The position numbers and the translations under genes were made by a program. Below, one piece after another: positions 43,934-53,044 of a stretch of DNA of 64,000 bases (position 1 is the stretch's first letter; each line of letters starts with the position of its first letter). Under the pieces are notes generated by a model that made no database searches, was not told the origin of the DNA, and saw only the letters and a program-made list of their open reading frames with translations. Origin of the DNA: Rhodanobacteraceae bacterium. GTDB lineage: Bacteria > Pseudomonadota > Gammaproteobacteria > Xanthomonadales > SZUA-5. The stretch spans positions 496,001 to 560,000 of the forward strand of contig JACKOW010000002.1 in NCBI GenBank assembly GCA_024234055.1. The letters run 5' to 3'.

Positions 43934-45511
43934 ATGCAAAAAACGACTGCCGCTGCTGCTCAACCGACGCTCCAGATTCGCCCTGCACGCGCTGCCGATG
44001 TGCTCGGCATCGTGGCGCTGTCGGCCCGGGTCTACAGCGAGGAATTCTGCTACACCAGCGAAATGGTCCATGGCCAGCTCTCGCATTTTCCGCAGGGCCA
44101 GTTCGTCGCCGAACTCGAAGGCAAGATCGTCGGTTATTGCGCGACCTTTCGTGTCAGTGAGGAGATCGCCCTCAGCCCGCATACCTGGCGCTCCATTACC
44201 GGCGGTGGCTTCGCCTCGCGACACGACGCTGAAGGTGACTGGCTGTACGGCATGGAGGTCTGCGTCGACCCGGCCCACCGCGGACTACGCCTGGGTCGAC
44301 GCCTGTACGACGCCCGCAAGAGACTCTGTACCAATCTCGGTCTCAAGGGCATCGTCTTTGGCGGGCGCCTTCCGGGCTTGTCACGTCGCATCAAGAAGTA
44401 CGGCAGCGCCGAAGCGTATGTCGAGGCTGTGGTCCAGGATCGCGTGCGCGATGGCACTCTGAGCTTCCAGCTGCGCAACGGTTACAGTCTGATCGGCTTG
44501 CTGAAGAACTACCTGCCCTCCGATCGCGAGTCGCTGGGCTGGGCTGCGCACATGGTCTGGCGCAATCCCGGTCGCGCTGAACACCCGACCATCGCCAGGG
44601 TGCAGGATGGCGGCAGGCTGCCCGACGTGGTTCGTGTAGCGACGGTACAGTACCAGCAGCGGCGCATTGCCAGCTTCGACCAGTTCGCTGCACAGGTGGA
44701 GTACTTCGTCGATGTGGCCGCCGACTACAACGCCGATTTTGTGGTCTTCCCGGAGCTGATCACGCTGCAACTGCTGAGCGTCGAAAACGCGCCGCTGTCG
44801 CCGGCAGATTCGATACGCTCGCTGACCAGCTACACCCAGGTCTATGGCGAAATGCTGACGCGCCTGGCGGTGCGCTACAACATCAACATCATCGGCGGCA
44901 CCCATCCCACCCACATGCCCGACGGCGATATCCACAACAACTGCTATGTGGCGCTGCGCGATGGTTCCCTGCACGTCCGCGAAAAGCTGCATCCGACGCC
45001 GAATGAGCGGCGCTGGTGGAAGATCAGCGGCGGCGAAGGCGCGCAGACCATCATGACCGACTGCGGACCGATCGGGATCATGATCTGCTACGACAGCGAA
45101 TTCCCGGAACTCGGCCGGCATCTGACCGATCAGGGTGCCCTGCTGCTGTTCGTGCCCTTTTGCACCGATGTGCGCCAGGGCTATCTGCGGGTGCGCTATT
45201 CCTGCGCCGCCCGGGCGGTCGAGAATCAGGTTTACGTGGTGCTGTCGGGCAATGTCGGCAATCTGCCCGGCGTCAACAATTTCGATATCCAGTACGCCCA
45301 GAGCTGCATCCTGACCCCCTGCGATTTCCATTTCGCGCCCGAAGGCGTCGCTGCCGACACCACGCCGAATGTGGAGGCGGTGGCCTTCGCCGATCTGCGT
45401 ATCGACGCCCTGCTGCAGGCACGGGCCTCGGGTTCGGTGCAGAACCTCAAGGACCGACGCCATGATCTGTACCAGCTGAACTGGCGCAAGCATCAGGCCA
45501 CGCCCGAATAG
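43934..45511 (+). CDS. bifunctional GNAT acetyltransferase / carbon-nitrogen hydrolase
   Basis: This 525-residue fusion has an N-terminal GNAT domain (residues 1 to about 210) with the acetyl-CoA loop DPAHRGLRLGRRLYDARK. The C-terminal nitrilase-superfamily domain has the Glu-Lys-Cys triad (VVFPELI, REKLHPTPNE, MICYDSEFP). Such fusions are widespread and named after both domains, but their substrates are not known to me. The C-terminal domain probably hydrolyses an amide, perhaps the acetylated product of the first domain; that is inference. The start is ATG 43934 behind AAGGAC. Confidence 0.9.
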   Translation: MQKTTAAAAQPTLQIRPARAADVLGIVALSARVYSEEFCYTSEMVHGQLSHFPQGQFVAELEGKIVGYCATFRVSEEIALSPHTWRSITGGGFASRHDAEGDWLYGMEVCVDPAHRGLRLGRRLYDARKRLCTNLGLKGIVFGGRLPGLSRRIKKYGSAEAYVEAVVQDRVRDGTLSFQLRNGYSLIGLLKNYLPSDRESLGWAAHMVWRNPGRAEHPTIARVQDGGRLPDVVRVATVQYQQRRIASFDQFAAQVEYFVDVAADYNADFVVFPELITLQLLSVENAPLSPADSIRSLTSYTQVYGEMLTRLAVRYNINIIGGTHPTHMPDGDIHNNCYVALRDGSLHVREKLHPTPNERRWWKISGGEGAQTIMTDCGPIGIMICYDSEFPELGRHLTDQGALLLFVPFCTDVRQGYLRVRYSCAARAVENQVYVVLSGNVGNLPGVNNFDIQYAQSCILTPCDFHFAPEGVAADTTPNVEAVAFADLRIDALLQARASGSVQNLKDRRHDLYQLNWRKHQATPE

Positions 45512-45593
45512 GCGGCAGCTGGGGAACTTCCGGCTTTACCTTCCGTCTCATTGTGCGCGACATGGGTCGCGTGCAATGACGATCGGAGAATCG

Positions 45594-46796
45594 ATGAAAC
45601 AGACGCTGCGGGATCTGGCCATACTGGCTGCATTGGCATTCACCAACTCCGCGATCGCCGGCCTGCCCGGCAGCATGAGCGGAACCTGGTACAACCCGGC
45701 CCAGTCCGGCCATGGCCTGAGTCTGGAGGTGCTTGCGGCAGATCGTGCCGTCGCCATCTGGCATGTTTTCGACGCCGACGGGCAACCGATGACCCTGTAC
45801 ATCGACGGACGGCTGGATGGACGTCTGCTCAGCGGTCCGGTCTATGCCCCCAAGGGCATGCGCTTCGGCAGCTTTGATCCGGCGCAGCTGCAGCTGCCGG
45901 TCTGGGGACAGGCTGCCATCGAGTTTGCCAGCTGCAACGAGGCGCAGTTGCGCTGGACCAGCACCCAGACCGGATTTCCGGCAGGGCAGATGACGGTCGT
46001 CAGACTCACGCAGGCTGCAGGACAGAGCTGCGATCTGCCGCCCGAGAACTTCTTGCCGGTTGAGTCCTTCGAGGGCCAAATGCAGGCCAGCGACACCCGG
46101 CCGGCCACGGAGCTTGAGGGAATCGTCGACCGCGAGGGCCGACTGTGGGGTTTCGAACGCAGGCTGCGAGAGGCCACGCAACCCTTGCCTGTTCCGGGGC
46201 CTACCTGGGTGGGGGCCTATTCGCCGCGGGTGATACGAATTGAGCCGGTTGCGGTTGAAGGTAGTGTCATCAGCGCCCGCAGTGTCCTGTATTCAGCGCA
46301 CGCCTTCTGGGGACCAATCAGTCTGGATGTCGTGGACGGCTCGGGAAGCTGGCGCGCCGATACCGGCACGGGCTTGCGCGGACAGTTCGACGCTGCTGCC
46401 CACAATGTCGGGGTGCAGACCTGGCGACCACAGGGCCTGAGCGGCTCGCGACGGGTGGCTCCGGTTGATCTGGCGCTGCTGCAGGGTGCGTACGACTTCA
46501 CCTTGCGTGGGCAGTTCTTTGAATTTCCTGCGACCGTCGTGATCGACGCCAACGGCAATCTTTGCATGGGGCCAGGAAATGGCGCCGACCCTGAAAATTG
46601 CCAGTTCGAAGGGACCGTCCTGGCTCCGGAAGGTCAGTACGGACTGCTGGAGTTCAGCGCCACCGATCGCTCCAGACCGGCGCTGGCCGCCTACCAGGGA
46701 CGCGCCTGGCTGAAGGAAGACGATCTCGGCCGCGAACTGATCATGGTGGGCGACAATGGCACTGTGGGCCTGCTGGTCACCGCGAGACCCCGCTGA
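45594..46796 (+). CDS. secreted protein with GTWYNPAQSGHG module, unknown function
   Basis: This 400-residue exported protein has a signal peptide (MKQTLRDLAILAALAFTNSAIA). The mature part begins SGTWYNPAQSGHGLSLEVL, then AIWHVFDADGQPMTLYIDG and an RFG-x-F module. I recall this WYNPAQSGHG type of domain from other Lysobacterales exported proteins, but it has no assigned function. The second half is beta-rich and holds a LCMGPGNGADPENCQF pair of cysteines. ATG 45594 is preferred to 45576 because GGAGA precedes it at the right distance. It has no obvious operon partner. Confidence 0.65.
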   Translation: MKQTLRDLAILAALAFTNSAIAGLPGSMSGTWYNPAQSGHGLSLEVLAADRAVAIWHVFDADGQPMTLYIDGRLDGRLLSGPVYAPKGMRFGSFDPAQLQLPVWGQAAIEFASCNEAQLRWTSTQTGFPAGQMTVVRLTQAAGQSCDLPPENFLPVESFEGQMQASDTRPATELEGIVDREGRLWGFERRLREATQPLPVPGPTWVGAYSPRVIRIEPVAVEGSVISARSVLYSAHAFWGPISLDVVDGSGSWRADTGTGLRGQFDAAAHNVGVQTWRPQGLSGSRRVAPVDLALLQGAYDFTLRGQFFEFPATVVIDANGNLCMGPGNGADPENCQFEGTVLAPEGQYGLLEFSATDRSRPALAAYQGRAWLKEDDLGRELIMVGDNGTVGLLVTARPR

Positions 46797-46878
46797 CACC
46801 GTCGGATCGCGATGCCTCCGATCTGCAAGCCGATCGGAGTAGGATCAGCCCGTACCCAACGATCAAAGGAGCAAAGCC

Positions 46879-47475
46879 ATGGGCGTTTTCAGCTTTCTGA
46901 CGTCTGCCGGATCCAAGCTGTTTGGCGGCAAGAAGCCTTCGGAAGTCCCCAATCTGCAGTCGCTGATCCGCGATCACGTCGCGAAAATCGGGCTGCCGGA
47001 CAAGCACATCCACTACTGGCTGGAAGACGAGGTCATGGTGGTGTCCGGCTGGGTCAACGACAAGCCAACGAAAGAGAAGGTCATCATCGCCGTCGGCAAT
47101 GTCGAAGGCGTGGACAAGGTTGAAGACCGGCTGGTCGTGGGTGCGCCGCCAGCCGCCCTGACCAAGGCCGCGGATGGTCTGGTGCCCGCGGCAGGTGACG
47201 CAGCACCTGCGACGGTGACGGTCGAGGCCCCGCTCGAAGCCGAGCAGTTGCCGACCCGTGAGCAGGCCGCCGAGCACGAATGGAGTTCGCGTACGCACAC
47301 CGTGCAGAAGGGCGACACCCTGTCGAAGATTGCCAAGGAGGTCTACGGCAACGCCGGCAAGTATCCGATCATCTTTGAAGCCAACAAGCCGATGCTCTCG
47401 CATCCGGACAAGATCTACCCGGGCCAGGTGCTGCGCATTCCGGCACTGGGAGAGGATGGCAAGCCGGTAGACTGA
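46879..47475 (+). CDS. kbp: BON-LysM protein, Kbp-like
   Basis: This 198-residue protein has an MGVFSFLTSAGSKLFGGKK opening, a BON domain (about residues 28-85), an Ala/Pro/Glu-rich linker and a C-terminal LysM domain (THTVQKGDTLSKIAKEVYG). The same architecture defines E. coli Kbp (YgaU), a cytoplasmic potassium-binding protein; this one has a longer linker than the 149-residue E. coli protein. No signal peptide is seen. A strong ribosome binding site (AAAGGAGC) precedes ATG 46879. A perfect 15-bp hairpin follows the stop. The symbol is given by architecture. Confidence 0.82.
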   Translation: MGVFSFLTSAGSKLFGGKKPSEVPNLQSLIRDHVAKIGLPDKHIHYWLEDEVMVVSGWVNDKPTKEKVIIAVGNVEGVDKVEDRLVVGAPPAALTKAADGLVPAAGDAAPATVTVEAPLEAEQLPTREQAAEHEWSSRTHTVQKGDTLSKIAKEVYGNAGKYPIIFEANKPMLSHPDKIYPGQVLRIPALGEDGKPVD

Positions 47476-47483
47476 TCAGCAAT

Positions 47484-47518
47484 GGACGGCGGAATCGCTT
47501 GTGGCGATTCCGCCGTCC
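47484..47518 (+). terminator. hairpin terminator after the BON-LysM gene
   Basis: A perfect 15-bp stem (GGACGGCGGAATCGC at 47484-47498, its complement at 47504-47518) with a 5-nt loop lies 8 nt after the stop. Only two T residues follow, so release may be less efficient than at a classic T-tract. It also lies downstream of the convergent minus-strand gene ending at 47557 and may serve both. Confidence 0.8.
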
Positions 47519-47556
47519 TTGCGCATGGGGAGCGAACTGGTCACTGTCTCTGGTGA

Positions 47557-47985
47557 TTACCCCAGCATCTGACTGATCGAAGCTTCCATCGCGGTCAGTC
47601 CCGCCCGTTTTCCCAAGGCCAGGGCCTCGGCCTTGCCGGTGCCGTGAATCCAGGACGCCGCCAGCGCCATCGCTGCGCCCACCCTGTTGCCTGATCGACA
47701 GTAGATCAGCACCTCACCACGAGCCCGCGCGCGACTCAGTGCAGCATCGAACTCGCGCACAAGGGCTGGCGTCAGATCAGCGCTACCGGCGACCGCCATC
47801 TGCAGATAGTCCATGCCCAGGCGGGTCGCGACGGTACGCTCGTCGAAGTCATTGAACTCGCTCGGTGGTCGTAGATTGATCAGCGTGCGCACACCCGATC
47901 GGGCCAGTTCAGCGAACTCCAGCTCGGTAGGCTGTCCACTGGAATAAAGCCCGGGCTCCACTTGCAGAAAATTGGCCGGTTTCAC
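47557..47985 (-). CDS. DUF442 / beta-lactamase-hydrolase-like phosphatase-fold protein
   Basis: This 142-residue protein has LYSSGQPTELEFAELARSGVRTLINLRP near the N-terminus and the P-loop YCRSGNRVG. That pattern marks the DUF442 (BLH phosphatase-like, TIGR01244) family, often paired with persulfide dioxygenases and sulfur transport. It starts at GTG 47985, overlapping the stop of the permease gene (GTGA). An open frame continuing to 48762 on the same strand is a frame shadow of the permease. A role in sulfide or persulfide handling is inferred from partner genes. Confidence 0.85.
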   Translation of the reverse strand: MKPANFLQVEPGLYSSGQPTELEFAELARSGVRTLINLRPPSEFNDFDERTVATRLGMDYLQMAVAGSADLTPALVREFDAALSRARARGEVLIYCRSGNRVGAAMALAASWIHGTGKAEALALGKRAGLTAMEASISQMLG

Positions 47986-48764
47986 GATGCCCCCCAGAGT
48001 CTTGGCGCCTCGCGCCACAGCATGAACGCTCCCATCAGCACCAGCATCAGGGCAAAGCCCTGCTTGAGCCTTTGTTGCGGCAGGCGCGACCCAAGCAGAT
48101 TGCCGACCACGGCGCCGCTGCCGCCGATCACCACGAACTGGGCAATCACCATCCAGTCGAGTTTCAGGTTCAGCGCCGCCAACTGCAGCGCGTGCTTGAT
48201 GAACCCGCTGTAGGCGTTGAGCGTGATCACCACCAGACTGGTGCCGATGGCCTGGCGCATGGCCAGTCCGCCGAGCAATACCAGCGCCGGCACAATCAGA
48301 AAGCCGCCACCGATGCCGACGATGCCGGTCAGCAGGCCCACGGCCATCCCGTCGCGCACGATGTAGCGGCGACGTTGCGGCAGCGGCGTCAAGGTGTCCG
48401 CCGCCGTCGGTGCGGCGCCGCCACGCAGCATCCGGGCAGCAGCGACCAGCATCACGCAGGCGAAGATCGTCAGCTGCAGCGCTCCGGGAAGGTATGCGGC
48501 AAGCTGCGAACCTGCCACGGTGGCGGCCATGCCCGGCAATCCGAACCAGAGCACGCTGCGCCAGACCACGTCTCGCCGCAGCGCATAGGGAATGGAACCG
48601 ATCAGCGCGATGCTGCCGACGATGGCCAGCGAACCGGCGATGGCCAGCTTGTCGGGCTGACCGACGGCATAGGTCAGGATCGGCACCGTCAGGATCGACC
48701 CCCCCGACCCGAGCAGGCCCAGCGACAGCCCGATGGCCAGAGCACCGGCGATCACGATCCACAT
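47982..48764 (-). CDS. TauE/SafE-family sulfur-compound permease
   Basis: The 260-residue protein has about eight membrane helices and the family halves LGLLGSGGSILTVPIL and TGIVGIGGGFLIVPALVL. TauE/SafE proteins move sulfite, sulfonates or related anions. I start at ATG 48764, where the first helix begins; a TTG at 48791 would add nine residues. It is coupled to the DUF442 gene through a GTGA overlap. A near-symmetrical AT-rich palindrome lies about 75-95 bp upstream, in the position of an operator. Confidence 0.85.
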   Translation of the reverse strand: MWIVIAGALAIGLSLGLLGSGGSILTVPILTYAVGQPDKLAIAGSLAIVGSIALIGSIPYALRRDVVWRSVLWFGLPGMAATVAGSQLAAYLPGALQLTIFACVMLVAAARMLRGGAAPTAADTLTPLPQRRRYIVRDGMAVGLLTGIVGIGGGFLIVPALVLLGGLAMRQAIGTSLVVITLNAYSGFIKHALQLAALNLKLDWMVIAQFVVIGGSGAVVGNLLGSRLPQQRLKQGFALMLVLMGAFMLWREAPRLWGAS

Positions 48765-48836
48765 GGCAGATTCCGGCACCGCATCGGACAAGAGCTGTTC
48801 ATGGTGCCTAGCTGATCTGGGCTATCACAGGATTTA

Positions 48837-48860
48837 TTACTTTAGTTATATCTAATGTAA
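48837..48860. promoter_or_regulatory. AT-rich palindromic operator candidate upstream of the sulfur pair
   Basis: A 24-bp dyad with 20 matching positions stands out in GC-rich surroundings. The half-sites are TTAC-TTTAG on the left and CTAAT-GTAA on the right around a TTATAT centre. It lies between the TauE/SafE gene and the divergent cyclase gene. Similar AT-rich dyads bind the ArsR-family persulfide sensors BigR/SqrR, which control DUF442/TauE operons in other bacteria. No such repressor gene is in the window. The link is inference. Confidence 0.6.
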
Positions 48861-48956
48861 AATGCAAGCGGTGCAAAAAACGACACTGCGCTGAGTCGAT
48901 TCCCGAAACCGGGACTGCATACTCGTTGGCAAGGCCACCATCCATTCCGACCGTCA

Positions 48957-51900
48957 ATGATCGGCGCGCTTTCCCTGCTGACGTACTACTGCTGGATGGT
49001 CTCGGCACCAGTTCAGAGCCGGGCCACGGCGATTGCGCCACTGAACGTCGCCGATATCGCGGCACCGACCTTTTCGGTGTACACCACCGATGACGGCTTG
49101 TCCGACGAGATCTGGAATTCCATCGGCTTTGACGGGCAGGGATTTGTCTGGGCGGGCTCGGCCTCGAGCATCGCCCGCTTCGATGGCCGCCGCTGGCTCG
49201 ATTGGCCCATGCCAGCGCCCATCGGGCTCACGCGCGGTCTGCTGACGGACGAGTCCGGCGACCTATGGGCCATCTTTGAACGCGGCGGCCTGGCCCGCTA
49301 CCACAACGAGCACTGGGAACTGGGCGCGGAGCGCCGGTACTACTATGGCTTCTCGCAGACGCTGCGAGCCGATGGTGGTACTGATCGCTGGCTCACACGC
49401 GACCAGAAGCTGTTGCGGCTGGTCAACGGTCGATGGCTCGAGGATGGCGGCAATCTGTTCTTGCCCGAGGGCAATGTCAGCGCCATGGAACAGACCCGGA
49501 CCCTGTTCGGTGAACAGCGGCAATGGCTGGGTCGGAACGAGGCCGATACCGGATTGCTCTACCGCCGTGTGGTCGCCGGCTCGACTCCCGAACCATGGCT
49601 GAAGTTCACGGCACCCGAGCTCCGCTACACCAACACCAACGACCTGCTGAGCACCCGTGATCGCAATGGCGAATCCCTGTGGGGAACGGCCTATGGCATC
49701 GGCGTATTCCGTATTCGCGATGACGGCATACGAGTCTGGAGCGCAGCGACCGGCGAGCTGCCTACCGACGCCGTCTATGACCTCGAGGCCAGCACCGACA
49801 ACAACGGTGTGACCACAGTCTGGGTGGCCTCCCGCGCTGGCCTGTTGCGCATCCGTGACGATCAAGTCACCGTGTTTGATCGCCGTCACGGCTTGCCGTC
49901 CAACGCCGTCCGCCGCGTCCGCCTGCAGAAGATCAACGAACTCGATGTGCTCTGGCTGGCCACCGAGAACGGCGTTGCTCGCGCCGTTCTGAGCCAGAGC
50001 CAGTGGCAATCGGTGTCGCTGCATGGGGCCCGCGAGAACGGCATTTTCGGCGTTCTGGTGGAAGCTGACGGATCTGGCGGCGAGCGTCTGTGGACTGGCT
50101 CGGCCGCGGAAGGGCTGGCCTTGTTGCAGAACGGCCAATGGCGGATCTTTGATCGAACGCAGACCGGTCTGCGCCTCAAGAACATCCGTCAGATACGGCG
50201 CCTGCCCGGGCCCGATGGTCGGGACTGGCGACTGCTGAGTCTCATGGGCGGCGAACTGCTGCGGATCGACGATGAGTTCCAGTTCAAGGCGATGGTCGTG
50301 CCCTGGAGCAAGGACAGCGATGAGGGGGTGCTAGGCATGCATGCGCGCACCGCTGAGCCTGGTCGCGAACTGTGGTTCGGTTTGATGAAGGGCGGGGTCT
50401 ATCGCCTTTCAGGGGGGCAATGGCGGCACTTCCCCGATCCGGCGGGCTCACCCACCTGGCGCGTGTTCGGTTTCGCCGAGCAGGTCGACGCGCAGGGTCG
50501 TGCCTGGCTATGGGCGGCCAGTGCCCATGGGCTCGCGCGTTTTGACGGCGAATCATGGTCGCTGCTGCCAGACAGCCTGGGGCTGAGCGACGGCCTGCGC
50601 GGCATCACCCTGATACCGGAGTCTGGCCGGGACATCCTGTGGCTGGGTACGCAGCTTCGGGGCGTGGTTCGACTGGACGTCAGCGACCCGCTGGCACCAC
50701 TGGCCGTCAGCGACACCAGGGTGCCGCCGGCGCCGGACGCCGTGGTCTACAGCATTCTTCCCGACAGCCAGGGGCGCATTTATGTCTGTACCAACAACGG
50801 CGTGCAATTGCTGACGCCTGGGCCGGACGGCAGCTACAGCGAACAGGTGTACCGACGCCGGGATGGTCTGATTCACGACGAATGCAATACCAACTCGCAG
50901 CTGGTCGACGCCAACGACCGCTACTGGGTGGGCACGCTCGGCGGCCTCGGCCTGTTCGATCCGCGCGCCGAAACCTCCGCTGCTTACAGCGCCCCCAAGC
51001 CGCTGCGATTGACCGAGATCCGGATCGACGGCCAGCTCCTGCCTGGACCCTATCCGGAATGGATTTCCGTGCCTGCGGGCAACCGCGAATTGCGGGTCGA
51101 GTTCGCGCTGCTGTCGGGCATGCGCGAATCCGAGAACCGATACCGTACCCAATTGCGGGGCGAAGAAAACGCACCCGGCGAGTGGAGCCGCGAAGCCGAT
51201 CGCAGCTTCAGTCGCCTGAGTCCCGGGGACTATGAACTAAAGATCGAAGCCAGGGACTACAACGGCACAATGGCCAGGCCATTGCTGTTGAAACTGCGAG
51301 TGCTCGCACCCTGGTGGCGAAGCGCCTGGGCCTCGGCGCTGGCACCACTGCTGGGCCTGCTGACGGTGGGCGTGGCGGTATTGATCTACAACCGTGGGCT
51401 GCGGGCTCGCCAACGCCAGCTCAAGCGCCTGGTCGCCAACCAGACTGCCGAGTTGAACGCCGCCAACGAGGAACTGACGCGTCTGTCCTACCAGGACGCG
51501 CTCACCGGCGTCGCCAATCGCCGCCGCTTGACCGAAGCCATGGACGCCGCCATTGCCTGGGCCATTGAACAAGGCAAGCCGATCGGACTGATCCTGGTGG
51601 ATGTAGATCACTTCAAGCAATACAACGATCGGTTTGGCCACCTCGCCGGTGACGTGGCTCTGGGAGCTGTGGCCCAGGCCATGCGCAGTGCCGTGCGCGA
51701 GCAGGATCTGGTCGCGCGCTTTGGGGGTGAGGAATTCGCCTGCCTGCTGCTCGACGCCGACGCGACACTGGTCGAACAGATCGCCGAACGCATGCGGCTG
51801 CTGGTTCAGGCGCTGCCGCCGCGAACCATAGGCAATGACCGTCAGACGCTGACCATCAGCGTCGGCACACTGAGCACTACACCCACCCGAGACATGGACA

Positions 51901-52016
51901 CCGCCGCCCTGTTGGAGGCTACCGATGACGCGCTCTACCAGGCCAAGGCCGACGGCCGCAATTGCGTCCGAACAGCAGACACGAAAAGCCCTCGCGGACC
52001 ATCGGCGCTAGACTGA
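48957..52016 (+). CDS. diguanylate cyclase with periplasmic two-component-type propeller
   Basis: The 1019-residue product has an N-terminal signal anchor (MIGALSLLTYYCWMV). Propeller repeats of the LWxxT/FVWAGSASSIARFDG type and a Y_Y_Y-like domain (RYRTQLRGEENAPGEWS) follow. A transmembrane helix lies at about 790-812, then a coiled-coil linker (residues 815-845, with NQTAELNAANEEL) and a GGDEF domain with FGGEEFACLLL. The intact GGEEF and DVDHFKQYND indicate an active c-di-GMP synthase. It is the second of two similarly built cyclases about 8 kb apart. It opens divergently from the sulfur-permease gene. Confidence 0.9.
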   Translation: MIGALSLLTYYCWMVSAPVQSRATAIAPLNVADIAAPTFSVYTTDDGLSDEIWNSIGFDGQGFVWAGSASSIARFDGRRWLDWPMPAPIGLTRGLLTDESGDLWAIFERGGLARYHNEHWELGAERRYYYGFSQTLRADGGTDRWLTRDQKLLRLVNGRWLEDGGNLFLPEGNVSAMEQTRTLFGEQRQWLGRNEADTGLLYRRVVAGSTPEPWLKFTAPELRYTNTNDLLSTRDRNGESLWGTAYGIGVFRIRDDGIRVWSAATGELPTDAVYDLEASTDNNGVTTVWVASRAGLLRIRDDQVTVFDRRHGLPSNAVRRVRLQKINELDVLWLATENGVARAVLSQSQWQSVSLHGARENGIFGVLVEADGSGGERLWTGSAAEGLALLQNGQWRIFDRTQTGLRLKNIRQIRRLPGPDGRDWRLLSLMGGELLRIDDEFQFKAMVVPWSKDSDEGVLGMHARTAEPGRELWFGLMKGGVYRLSGGQWRHFPDPAGSPTWRVFGFAEQVDAQGRAWLWAASAHGLARFDGESWSLLPDSLGLSDGLRGITLIPESGRDILWLGTQLRGVVRLDVSDPLAPLAVSDTRVPPAPDAVVYSILPDSQGRIYVCTNNGVQLLTPGPDGSYSEQVYRRRDGLIHDECNTNSQLVDANDRYWVGTLGGLGLFDPRAETSAAYSAPKPLRLTEIRIDGQLLPGPYPEWISVPAGNRELRVEFALLSGMRESENRYRTQLRGEENAPGEWSREADRSFSRLSPGDYELKIEARDYNGTMARPLLLKLRVLAPWWRSAWASALAPLLGLLTVGVAVLIYNRGLRARQRQLKRLVANQTAELNAANEELTRLSYQDALTGVANRRRLTEAMDAAIAWAIEQGKPIGLILVDVDHFKQYNDRFGHLAGDVALGAVAQAMRSAVREQDLVARFGGEEFACLLLDADATLVEQIAERMRLLVQALPPRTIGNDRQTLTISVGTLSTTPTRDMDTAALLEATDDALYQAKADGRNCVRTADTKSPRGPSALD

Positions 52017-52054
52017 ACGCGACCGTCACGGTTGACTGGAATCGGGAGTCTGAA

Positions 52055-52408
52055 GTGAATTATGTCGATGGTTATGTGCTGGCCGTCCCCAACGCGAACC
52101 GCAGCGCCTATCTGGATCTGGCCCAACGCGCAGCGCAGATTTTCAAGGACCACGGCGCCCTGCAGGTTGTCGAATGCTGGGGCGATGATGTCCCTCCGGG
52201 GAAACTGACGTCATTCCCGATGGCCGTGCAATGCCGGGAGGACGAGACCGTGGTCTTCTCGTGGATCATCTGGCCTTCCAAAGCCGCGAGAGACACCGGC
52301 ATGAAGGCCGCGATGGAGGATGCAAGAATGAGCTTCGACGAGAACGGCATGCCCTTTGACGGCAAGCGCATGATTTTTGGGGGTTTCCAGATCATCGTTC
52401 AGGCCTGA
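52055..52408 (+). CDS. DUF1428-family protein (YbaA-like)
   Basis: This 117-residue protein starts at GTG 52055 behind GGGAG. The sequence YVDGYVLAVP, then ECWGDDVPPGKLTSFP and MPFDGKRMIFGGF, is typical of the DUF1428/YbaA family of ferredoxin-like dimeric proteins. No biochemical function is established. It sits 18 bp before an SRPBCC gene and may be co-expressed with it. Confidence 0.85.
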   Translation: MNYVDGYVLAVPNANRSAYLDLAQRAAQIFKDHGALQVVECWGDDVPPGKLTSFPMAVQCREDETVVFSWIIWPSKAARDTGMKAAMEDARMSFDENGMPFDGKRMIFGGFQIIVQA

Positions 52409-52426
52409 GCCAGAGGAGCGAAGCCG

Positions 52427-52900
52427 ATGAGCAGCGCCACACCCACGACGCACGAACTCACGCTCAGCCGAATCATCAATGCGCCGCGGGACAAGGTCTG
52501 GCGCTGCTGGACCGAACCGGCGTTGCTGATGCAGTGGTATTGCCCCAGGCCGTGGCGCGTCACCCAGGCAGAACTTGATGTGCGACCGGGCGGGCGCAGC
52601 TACGTGCTGATGGAAGGCCCCAACGGCGAACAGGCGCCCAATCCCGGCGTCTACCTGGAGGTGATTCCCGGCCGAAAGCTGGTGATGACCGATGCCTTCG
52701 ATGACGCCTGGCTGCCTTCCGGCAAGGCCTTCATGGTCGCGGAAATCACGCTTGAGGATGCCGCAGAGGGCCGCACCCAGTACCGCGCCGTTGCCCGCCA
52801 CTGGTCGGCGGAAGACCGACAGACGCACGAGCAGATGGGCTTCCACCAAGGCTGGGCCGCAGCGGCGCAACAACTGGAAGATCTCGCCCGTACGATCTGA
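52427..52900 (+). CDS. SRPBCC-family protein (AHSA1-like)
   Basis: This 157-residue START-like protein has RIINAPRDKVWRCWTEPALLMQWY and the C-terminal QMGFHQGWAAAAQQLEDL helix of the AHSA1 branch. Such proteins bind small hydrophobic ligands, but the ligand here is unknown. It starts at ATG 52427 after GAGGAGC. It is co-oriented with the DUF1428 gene. In many genomes this pair lies near ECF sigma/YCII genes, as here. Confidence 0.85.
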   Translation: MSSATPTTHELTLSRIINAPRDKVWRCWTEPALLMQWYCPRPWRVTQAELDVRPGGRSYVLMEGPNGEQAPNPGVYLEVIPGRKLVMTDAFDDAWLPSGKAFMVAEITLEDAAEGRTQYRAVARHWSAEDRQTHEQMGFHQGWAAAAQQLEDLARTI

Positions 52901-53044
52901 GTCTGGCCATGTGAGGCAAGCCTTGGCAGAAGGGACCTTGGTGAATGCGGACGGAGGTCCGCGCACCCATCCGGCAGCAGCATGACACCGCCGCCGGTCC
53001 TCACAGCCTACAATCGAGTGCCTACCCGCATCGAGGACCCTGAC

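Noticed and set aside
47986..48762. 5' extension of the DUF442 gene on the minus strand
   Set aside because: It is the frame-shifted shadow of the TauE/SafE gene. The DUF442 homology begins only at GTG 47985.
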